From: Symsagittifera roscoffensis
Taxonomy: Eukaryota > Xenacoelomorpha > Acoela > Convolutidae
Assembly (NCBI RefSeq): GCF_963678635.1
Contig: NC_087071.1
Location: 34,837,680 to 34,901,679 of the forward strand
Direction of reading: 5' to 3'
DNA length: 64,000 bases
The stretch's first letter is position 1. Each line of letters starts with the position of its first letter. This document shows, piece after piece, positions 55,320 through 64,000 of this stretch. The translations under genes were made by a program, and so were the position numbers. Under the pieces are notes generated by a model. It did not search any database, was not told the DNA's origin, and was given only the letters and a program-made list of their open reading frames with translations.

Positions 55320-56921
55320 ACCCCTAAATCGCGGAAGCAATTGAAATCACTGATGGGTTCACTCCACAGCTTACACAAATTTTTACCCAAACTCGCAGAA
55401 TTAAGCGCACCGCTAAGGCCATTACTAAGTCAAAACAACGATTTTGTTTGGACTAATGCTTGCGAAAATGCGTTCCAACATTTGAAATCGCTAGTGAAAA
55501 ATATTGTCGAGTTACGACATTTCGACATCCACCGGGAGACTAGAATTATCTGTGATGCTAGCCACGATGGTTTGGGGGCCGTGTTAGAACAGTATGGGGC
55601 ATCAGGGTGGCATCCAATTTCGTTTGCATCGCGTTATCTTAACCCGGCTGAGAAAAAATACTCCACGAACGAATTAGAATTACTTGCGGTAGTGTGGGCT
55701 ACAGAACATTTTCGAAATTACATATATGGCCGTTACTTCACAGTCATTTCGGACCATAAGGCACTGCTAACGTTATTAAATTCATCTCCGAAAGGAAATA
55801 AAACGTTTTTCAGCCGACTAACGCGTTGGTACGATCGTTTAGTGCCGTACGATTTTAAAGTTGAGCACAGACAGGGGTCTAAAATGGGAATGGCAGATTA
55901 TTTGTCCCGGTTCCCATCTGCAGCGGCACCCGAGACCAGTCGTTACGATGAAAGTTTTATAGTAGCGAAAATAAAAATGACAAATGAAGCTCTAAATCCT
56001 AAGGCCAAAATGAAGCCTAGGGGTCAAAATGTGAAATATCTAAAGCCAATACCGGCGGTAGAGGGCGATCAGTCATGCCTTGACATAACGACTTTTGTAG
56101 CATCCAATGAGAATACAAGAATAATTGAATATGCAAATACTCACAGTGAGAGCAAACGCTCACTAGAGGGCGTGTTTGCATGCAACCGACGGTTGACCAA
56201 TCAAATTCAAGAGATTTGCATACCGGCGGAAATATGCAAATATCAAAGAAGAAAATTCAGACATCGTTCTCGCTACGCAATTTCAAGTCGCAAAATACAA
56301 GAAATGAATAACATGAATAGTAAAAACTCAGTAAATTCACCTGAAAAACACGATCAAATTACCTCTGCTATTGTAAATACATCAACAAATTCTGGAGACG
56401 TTAACCTTAACCTTGTACTTAATCGTTTAAATCAACCCCCCAGCCTCAGTTCCGTTAGTTCGGACTCGGATATTGAGTTAATACCGCCCGAAATTATCGA
56501 TCGAAAACAAACAAATTCGAAGAAATCCAACACTATCATCTCATTCCCTCATCAGTTCCCAGGGTTATCCTACCCATTAGTACAGAGCGATAAATGGGTG
56601 TACTCTATAATACCGTCGGACAGTAAAGTTGTCAAAAAATTGGAACACCCGGAAATTCTAAGTCTAAAGTTAGTCGAGGCTAATCTGGAGAAGGACCCCA
56701 TCATGAAGACCATACGTGACGCGATCAGAGATAGAAACCCAAGAGCCCGAGAAATCATCACTAAACTAGGACCATATTACGCCCAACACTATAATGACTT
56801 CGCAGTACGGGACAACTGTTTGTGGATGGACGGCCGATTAGCTATACCTAAGGACATGTCTTCAGCTGTCCTCAACCGCCTGTACTGCAAAGTACTGCAA
56901 AAGCTGCGTAGAAGCAGGTAA
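55320..56921 (+). pseudogene. RNase H and integrase N-terminal part of pol, copy 1
   Basis: The frame is open from the insert edge; no ATG opens it, as expected for a pol internal segment. It starts in the RT-RNase H connection (LMGSLHSLHKFLPKLAELSA). Counting from codon 55341, RNase H residues are Asp72 (CDAS), Glu111 (NELELL), Asp138 (SDHK) and Asp186 (MADYLSR), all present. A 200-residue linker follows, then the start of the integrase finger region (CLWMDGRLAIPKDMSSAVLN). The frame then breaks at a TACTGCAAAG direct repeat where about 35 codons including both finger histidines are missing. Confidence 0.85.
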
Positions 56922-58365
56922 AAACCTCAAACCAGATATCCCAAAACGTGATCTTGGGGAAACTTATGTACCTAAAGAACCAAACGATTTGGTCCAGTTA
57001 GATTTCTGGGGCCCAGTCAATTATGTAAGGGGTAGAAAGAAATATGTACTCGTAGCAGTAGATACGTTTTCGCACTGGCCGTCAGCATATATATGCTCAA
57101 GTAATAAATCTAAAAATGTCTTAAAGTTCCTAAGGAAGTACATAAATACTCACGGACACCCAAGGAAGCTGCATATGGATCAGGCAACGGGGTTTTTCTC
57201 GAATGACATTCAAAGTTTCTGTAACTATGAAGGTATCGAACTAATAAAATCTCCAGTTAAGGATCATCGCGCCACGGGGATGGTCGAAAGAACAATTGGG
57301 TCGATAAAAAATTACGTGCTCACTTATCATCAGGAAAATAAGAATTACAAATTTGGGGAAATGATATCTCGAGCGCTCAGCGCTTTACGTTTTGTGCCAC
57401 ATTCTAAGACTAAACTAACACCCTTTGAAGCATATCATGGAAGAGAAGCAAATACGGCGTTTCGAAATTTAACAAAGATACCATCATTGAAAAATCTAAA
57501 TTGGAATAATGTTGTTAATCAGAAGCTATCTTGTTTAGACAAGGCAAGTAATCTCCCTGAGGTGGAGCTGACCCTGGATTGGGAAAAGAGAAGCGACCTA
57601 GTATACGCTCCTGAGCAACGAAAAAACCCAAGGATTTTGGACAATAGTGAGATAACTGACAGGGATCCCAAGGCCACTGAGATGGCAGATAAAGTTGCAA
57701 AACAACCAGGGGGGCTAAAACGGCCCAAGGCTAGCCCAACGACAGTCTACCAGAAAACGGGGAAAACAGACCCCAAGGATCCACGGAGGTATAAACGTTT
57801 ACCTTTGAAAATCGATAAATTAACTGAGCATACTGTGAAAATGGAAAAAGGGGCGTTATTAAGACGAAGTGGTGTTTCTTTTAGAACAGCGGCTGAGGAA
57901 AGCCAAATCAAGGATTTCTACGAAGCGTGCACCCCGGGTCCGAGCAAGTACCGGAAGAACACCCCGGGTCCAAGTGAAATCGGAAAGAGCACCCCGGGTC
58001 CAAGTGAGCCCACAATAAGCATCCCGGGTCCAAGTGTACCGACGAAAATCAAACGGAAAGCGGAAAAGGAAAAATTCGCAATGGGACAGGCGAAAAAGGC
58101 AGCAAAACCGAGGATTGTAGAATATAGCGAGGACGAAAGTGAGGAGAATGACATGAGCGATTGGACAGTCGAGGAGAACGAGGCGGAAAAAACTGCGGCG
58201 AGTAAGGACGTAATTGAACCGTCGGATACAGTGGTCACGCGAACGCCAAAGCCCATTGAAGGAGGTCGGAAGAAAAACGCAGAGGGGACAAGAAAATCAA
58301 CGCGGCAGCGACGTGGTGTTGATAAGATGGGGGGTGTCATGATCCATCGCATACAAAACAAGTAG
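56922..58365 (+). pseudogene. Integrase catalytic core and C-terminal tail, copy 1
   Basis: After the frameshift the other frame reads the cysteine half of the finger (YCKSCVEAG), then the DDE core: Asp in QLDFWGP, Asp in HMDQATGFF and Glu in GMVERTIG, the last two separated by the canonical 35 residues. A lysine/proline-rich tail follows with four 12-residue TPGPS-type repeats (57930-58040) and an acidic-basic C-terminus. The core is intact but has lost its own finger and initiator context. Confidence 0.85.
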
Positions 58366-58378
58366 ATAACGCAGATCA

Positions 58379-58397
58379 AAAAGAGAAAAAGAAAAAA
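58379..58397 (+). other. Polypurine tract
   Basis: AAAAAGAGAAAAAGAAAAAA shortly after the integrase stop. It is a plausible plus-strand primer but lies about 160 bp from the 3' LTR start defined by alignment. Confidence 0.35.
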
Positions 58398-58556
58398 CCT
58401 AAACGAGAGGTTTGGCTAGTTTGCTGAAAACTCAAATTAAACTGTTTGCCGAAAACTCAAGTAAAACTGACAATGATCTGTAACTTGAATTTGCAAGGAT
58501 AACATTACAAGTTGATAAATTTTATACAAGTTAAAACTTATTTGTGGTTGCCCGCA

Positions 58557-58765
58557 TGAGATAGGGACCAGTTTTAAGTTTATGTAAATGCCATCAATTG
58601 TTTTCTTTCTGTCTAGAGACCTGCTCCTTTGACCTTGTAATCTCTAACGTCTGTTCCGATCTGAAATAAAACAGTGCAGTAAGATTTCGATTTGATGCCT
58701 AACAGTTGGACTAAAAATACAACTTATTTACAATCTTTTCATATTCCAAACATTCGACTTTAACA
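58557..58765 (+). repeat. 3' LTR
   Basis: 209 bp, constant offset 6799 from the 5' LTR, one noticed substitution. Followed by the ATGC duplication. Confidence 0.9.
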
Positions 58766-60485
58766 ATGCATCATTTTCTTTTTAAACCCATTGAGCGCCA
58801 TATTTTTCAGGGATTTTGATTTCACTTGCCCATGACTTTAGCGCCAAATAACTTAGGGCAACCTTCACAACTTGAAATCAAATAACTATTTTTTTCGTAT
58901 CTATTTCAAATTCGAATAATCTTTTCAAAAATTCGTTGGTTTGATTTTTTCCTTCTCACCAATTCTGTCTTTCCTCTCTTTTCTCTTTGGGGTCCGACAG
59001 GGCAAACGACCAACGTTCCTGTTTGTTCGGTGATTGGTCCGGTGATCTCTTTCCCTCTATACAATTGGATCTTAAATGCTGACTGCTCGTATCGCTTTTT
59101 ACCTTGTCAGGTCACTTTTCTCAAAAGTCCATCGCCAGAACTGTAAACACGTCTTTGCCGCTCACCGATTTTGTCAGGCAGTCCGCCACCATTATCTGTG
59201 TTGTCACATAAATGAATTCGATTCCTTCAATTTTGACGAACAGTCTCGCCATTGCTATGTCCGTTCTGGTTGCAAGGGTTTCATTATTTACTCTTTTCTG
59301 TCGAAAAAATTTACTCTCTTTTTTTCAAACAATGTCGAAACCTTAATTTTTGATTAATTTAACTGCAGTCAACAAATTCTCTGGCCAGATTCAGATTTTC
59401 TTAACGCAAAAGGTCTTTTCTGGTGTAACCATCAAATTTTTGGGAATTTTTTTTATAATGTTTTTTGCCTCTCTATAGCCTTTCCGTTTCTAATTTTCTC
59501 CTGCTCAGCTGTTGTCATTCTTATCCTGTGAGTCTGTTTTCAATTAATTTCATTTTATCTCGAGACTTCTTAGATCATGCGGCTTCCGACTCCACTAAAA
59601 TCCCAATTCCATTTTTTTGTTCACCTTCCTCGTTTTTCTATAATTCCTTCTTTTTTGTATCTTCGAAGAACTAAATGTCGATTTTTCTAATTTTCTTTAT
59701 TTACTGCGAAGTTTGAGTGGTGAATGATCTAGCTTACAACGGTCTCTTGGGCTTCTTTTTCTGTCCAGGTAGAGTTTGCTTATTTAGATTAAACTTTTAC
59801 ACATATCTTGATAGTCCCTGATTGTTGTATTATCCCCTCCTTTCTCCTTCCCTTTTACCATGAATTGCCATTCTGCATTCTTTTAAGCAATGGTCTAATG
59901 ATGTTCATCAGAAATATCCCCCGCCTGTAGCTTGGTTTTGATATCCCCCTCTTCTACGCGATGATCTTTTGCCATAAATGATACTGCATCTACCACATTG
60001 ACTCAATAATTTATTTGCTATTACTTTTCATTATTACTTTTCATTATTACCTATTACTTTCGTTAGTGAACAGCATGCTGGTGTTTTTATTTTTGTGCAC
60101 TGTAAATCGTCTCAACTTCTGCTCTGACACGGATGGTATTGCCTTCCTTCCTGGTTTTTCTTATGAGTCGCGACATTTTTTTGTTACTTTTTGTTGACTC
60201 ATCAAGCTCTGGGCCCTCTAGTGAAGCTATACATAATACTCAATTCAAGGTCATCTCTCCCTTCTTCTATTTTCTTCTAAATATCTTCTGTCTTATGATG
60301 TCCTCGTCCTGTCCTTAATCTTCTCTATTAACAGTAAATTTAAACTAATGTTGGACCAAGTTAACATATTCCCCCCCCTCCCCCCCCCCCCCCCCCCCCC
60401 ATATCCGTTTAGGGTGGAGGATATTAACTTGGTTCTGAAATTCGAATTTTCAGCCAATCAGAATCGAGCATTTTACATGCAGCGC
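58766..60485. other. T-rich non-coding segment between LTR element and duplicated block
   Basis: No ORF with protein-like composition on either strand. Its right end (60330-60485) contains TTAAACTAATG, a CCAAGTTAACATATTCCCC word, a long poly-C run and GGGTGGAGGATATTAACTTGG, which pair with words just inside the following block. It may be host DNA or the missing left part of insert E. Confidence 0.5.
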
Positions 60486-61752
60486 TTAGCAAATTTAGTT
60501 TAAATTAAACGCTGGGGTGGAGGATCTTAACTTGGTCTATTTGGGGGAGGGGGGAGGATGTTAACTTGATCCCTAATGTTACTTGAAAGTTTGGTATGTA
60601 CACTCTCCTAGAATTTCTAGAATTTTTTAAACCCATTTTGCGAATGTGCCTGAGTTCTGTCAATCCGTATTATAAAATCGTTCAATTCCGGATTGTTGAT
60701 CCCAGTCATGATCATGATCATGTGTGCAGCTTGCAACTTGTTGAAATTTGTGTTCACTTTCTCCAATTTTGGTTCTTTTTCCATCTTCTACACTCATCAT
60801 TGCCCCCCATTTTAAAATAGGAAAATGCACATTTTTCATCTTTTTTGTAGTTTATTTTCTCATCCTTGACTTTCTTTCTCTTGCTTTAAGTTCGCCGCCT
60901 TTTTATTTCAATTTTTGATATCTGACTATACTTCAGATTTTGTTTCTTCCTTGTATTTTTCTTTCGTTCTTAGTTTCTCACCATTCTCGCTCTGAGGTTC
61001 CCATTGTTCTTTTAGCTATCATCAATCCCTTATTAATCTTACTTCCCGTTCTTATATTTTATTCAATTCCTCTCCTCCACTTAATTCCAGTGAGCAATTT
61101 TTAATTTAAACTCATATTTAGTTGTTGTTAACCCCCTGCTACTATGCTTGAGCTAAAAAGAAGTCTTCACTTAAAGTTTGCTTCATGGAATGATTCTATT
61201 CGTTCTTTCAGATATGATGTTAACTCAAGGTCTCTCTATTCTGGTCTAGATTTTACATCATATCTATCGGTATAACAGTTGCCACATGTATATACTAATT
61301 AAAAATGAGGATTTACCGTAAAAATTGAGTTTAAGCCAAAGCAGGTAGCTTTCTCATAGAGTAATTTCAGATGAGGCCACATGTATATACTAATTAAAAT
61401 GAGGATTTACCGTAAAAATTGAGTTTAAGCCAAAGCAGGTAGCTTTCTCATAGAGTAATTTCAGATGAGGTACACCGTCTGTTCGTCACGCTATCTTATT
61501 TTCGGCCGGATAGATTCGTGCAACTTCTTAGTCTAATATCAGTCCTAATCCTACTCTTATATCTCTTAGTCTCAATAGATCTAGTGTATACTGGTTTTTA
61601 CGAGTTAGTTCTTGGAGTTTATCCAGAAGGAGAACAACTTCATTCTAAGTTTTATTCAAATTGTTCTGGTGCTGAAACTACAAGAAGTTGCACGAATCTA
61701 TCCGGCCGAAAATAAGATAGCGTGACGAACAGACGGTGTACCTCATCTGAAA
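60486..61752. mobile_element. Insert E, copy 2
   Basis: Same 95-bp tandem duplication and 71-bp inverted arms (61459-61529 and 61682-61752). Here the left edge continues smoothly into related motif words upstream, unlike copy 1. Confidence 0.7.
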
Positions 61753-63354
61753 ACCCCTAAATCGCGGAAGCAATTGAAATCACTGATGGGTTCACTCCAC
61801 AGCTTACACAAATTTTTACCCAAACTCGCAGAATTAAGCGCACCGCTAAGGCCATTACTAAGTCAAAACAACGATTTTGTTTGGACTAATGCTTGCGAAA
61901 ATGCGTTCCAACATTTGAAATCGCTAGTGAAAAATATTGTCGAGTTACGACATTTCGACATCCACCGGGAGACTAGAATTATCTGTGATGCTAGCCACGA
62001 TGGTTTGGGGGCCGTGTTAGAACAGTATGGGGCATCAGGGTGGCATCCAATTTCGTTTGCATCGCGTTATCTTAACCCGACTGAGAAAAAATACTCCACG
62101 AACGAATTAGAATTACTTGCGGTAGTGTGGGCTACAGAACATTTTCGAAATTACATATATGGCCGTTACTTCACAGTCATTTCGGACCATAAGGCACTGC
62201 TAACGTTATTAAATTCATCTCCGAAAGGAAATAAAACGTTTTTCAGCCGACTAACGCGTTGGTACGATCGTTTAGTGCCGTACGATTTTAAAGTTGAGCA
62301 CAGACAGGGGTCTAAAATGGGAATGGCAGATTATTTGTCCCGGTTCCCATCTGCAGCGGCACCCGAGACCAGTCGTTACGATGAAAGTTTTATAGTAGCG
62401 AAAATAAAAATGATAAATGAAGCTCTAAATCCTAAGGCCAAAATGAAGCCTAGGGGTCAAAATGTGAAATATCTAAAGCCAATACCGGCGGTAGAGGGCG
62501 ATCAGTCATGCCTTGACATAACGACTTTTGTAGCATCCAATGAGAATACAAGAATAATTGAATATGCAAATACTCACAGTGAGAGCAAACGCTCACTAGA
62601 GGGCGTGTTTGCATGCAACCGACGGTTGACCAATCAAATTCAAGAGATTTGCATACCGGCGGAAATATGCAAATATCAAAGAAGAAAATTCAGACATCGT
62701 TCTCGCTACGCAATTTCAAGTCGCAAAATACAAGAAATGAATAACATGAATAGTAAAAACTCAGTAAATTCACCTGAAAAACACGATCAAATTACCTCTG
62801 CTATTGTAAATACATCAACAAATTCTGGAGACGTTAACCTTAACCTTGTACTTAATCGTTTAAATCAACCCCCCAGCCTCAGTTCCGTTAGTTCGGACTC
62901 GGATATTGAGTTAATACCGCCCGAAATTATCGATCGAAAACAAACAAATTCGAAGAAATCCAACACTATCATCTCATTCCCTCATCAGTTCCCAGGGTTA
63001 TCCTACCCATTAGTACAGAGCGATAAATGGGTGTACTCTATAATACCGTCGGACAGTAAAGTTGTCAAAAAATTGGAACACCCGGAAATTCTAAGTCTAA
63101 AGTTAGTCGAGGCTAATCTGGAGAAGGACCCCATCATGAAGACCATACGTGACGCGATCAGAGATAGAAACCCAAGAGCCCGAGAAATCATCACTAAACT
63201 AGGACCATATTACGCCCAACACTATAATGACTTCGCAGTACGGGACAACTGTTTGTGGATGGACGGCCGATTAGCTATACCTAAGGACATGTCTTCAGCT
63301 GTCCTCAACCGCCTGTACTGCAAAGTACTGCAAAAGCTGCGTAGAAGCAGGTAA
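61753..63354 (+). pseudogene. RNase H and integrase N-terminal part of pol, copy 2
   Basis: Same content and same breakpoints as 55320-56921, with the two amino-acid differences noted above. RNase H catalytic residues are preserved. Confidence 0.85.
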
Positions 63355-64000
63355 AAACCTCAAACCAGATATCCCAAAACGTGATCTTGGGGAAACTTAT
63401 GTACCTAAAGAACCAAACGATTTGGTCCAGTTAGATTTCTGGGGCCCAGTCAATTATGTAAGGGGTAGAAAGAAATATGTACTCGTAGCAGTAGATACGT
63501 TTTCGCACTGGCCGTCAGCATATATATGCTCAAGTAATAAATCTAAAAATGTCTTAAAGTTCCTAAGGAAGTACATAAATACTCACGGACACCCAAGGAA
63601 GCTGCATATGGATCAGGCAACGGGGTTTTTCTCGAATGACATTCAAAGTTTCTGTAACTATGAAGGTATCGAACTAATAAAATCTCCAGTTAAGGATCAT
63701 CGCGCCACGGGGATGGTCGAAAGAACAATTGGGTCGATAAAAAATTACGTGCTCACTTATCATCAGGAAAATAAGAATTACAAATTTGGGGAAATGATAT
63801 CTCGAGCGCTCAGCGCTTTACGTTTTGTGCCACATTCTAAGACTAAACTAACACCCTTTGAAGCATATCATGGAAGAGAAGCAAATACGGCGTTTCGAAA
63901 TTTAACAAAGATACCATCATTGAAAAATCTAAATTGGAATAATGTTGTTAATCAGAAGCTATCTTGTTTAGACAAGGCAAGTAATCTCCCTGAGGTGGAG
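63355..64000 (+). pseudogene. Integrase core, copy 2 (cut by window end)
   Basis: Same as 56922-57567, including the frameshift after the TACTGCAAAG direct repeat and the DDE core residues. The C-terminal tail lies beyond 64000. Confidence 0.85.

Larger units (their letters stand above)
51758..58765 (+). mobile_element. Ty3/gypsy LTR retrotransposon, defective, recently inserted
   Basis: 7008 bp flanked by a 4-bp duplication ATGC (51754-51757 and 58766-58769). LTRs are 209 bp, TG...CA, and differ at one noticed base. Order: 5' LTR, primer binding site, gag-protease-RT, a 1.27 kb insert replacing RT motif C through thumb, RNase H, broken integrase finger, integrase core, tail, 3' LTR. No polypurine tract is seen directly at the 3' LTR; one lies about 160 bp earlier (58379-58397). 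It cannot encode an active RT. Confidence 0.9.
60486..64000 (+). repeat. Second copy of 54053-57567 (offset 6433), running off the window
   Basis: Insert E, RNase H and integrase repeat with the same internal lesions. Only two differences were noticed: 55654 versus 62087 area (GGCTGAG/GACTGAG, Ala to Thr) and 55981 versus 62414 area (ACAAATG/ATAAATG, Thr to Ile). Confidence 0.9.

Noticed and set aside
57918-58379. 153-codon minus-strand ORF with GPGV repeats
   Set aside because: It is antisense to the TPGPS repeats of the integrase tail.
58379-58557. Longer 3' LTR starting right after the polypurine tract
   Set aside because: The 5' copy shows no homology upstream of TGAGATAGGG, and TG...CA ends plus the ATGC duplication fit the 209-bp LTR; a truncated 5' LTR cannot be fully excluded.

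Overview
The window is animal (metazoan), AT-rich and intron-rich. The evidence is a many-exon intraflagellar-transport gene with GT-AG (and one GC-AG) introns, a secreted cysteine-rich protein with a GPI-type tail, an epoxide-hydrolase-like gene, a TRAF/MATH-type exon and a dense load of invertebrate-style transposable elements (RTE-clade non-LTR, Ty3/gypsy LTR, hAT-type MITEs, foldback elements, tRNA-derived SINE remnants). A ciliated invertebrate is likely, but I cannot name the species or phylum from sequence alone. Nothing here looks bacterial or like an operon.

Layout. 1-1352: 3' end of a gene for a cysteine-rich ShKT-like, N-glycosylated, probably GPI-anchored surface protein. 1353-7617: non-coding repeats, a 290-bp palindrome, microsatellites and a dead reverse-transcriptase (RT) fragment. 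7618-28043: the C-terminal 636 codons of IFT121/WDR35 in 15 exons that join in frame; the introns are packed with repeats, notably at least seven same-orientation copies of one ~0.4 kb MITE-like family and a 0.6 kb satellite. The WD40 half of the gene is not found in the 6.3 kb upstream. 30313-31395: intact single-exon epoxide hydrolase (EPHX4-like), with another MITE copy ending about 90 bp before its ATG. 31.4-41.5 kb: repeat graveyard with an inverted RT fragment, a degenerate tandem array, and a segmental duplication carrying two dead gypsy RT copies, one split by a 1.5 kb insertion. 41607-42384: coiled coil plus TRAF/MATH domain exon, broken by one extra A in an A8 run. 42.4-48.3 kb: mostly no recognisable genes, with two DNA-transposon-like elements.

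48302-51501: complete RTE-clade retrotransposon on the minus strand with a 17-bp target-site duplication; its ORF is intact except for one in-frame TGA. 51758-58765: Ty3/gypsy LTR element with 209-bp LTRs differing at one base and a 4-bp target-site duplication. Its pol lost RT motif C and the RT thumb, replaced by a 1.27 kb insert, and it also lost the histidine half of the integrase zinc finger. 60486-64000 repeats 54053-57567 at a constant offset of 6433 bp with only two differences noticed, so a 6.4 kb tandem duplication (or an assembly duplication) runs off the right edge.

The host genes do not form an evident pathway. The most informative content is the mobile-element biology: nested insertions, repeated foldback structures and a defective but recently moved LTR element. 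I did not find a convincing new multi-gene system.
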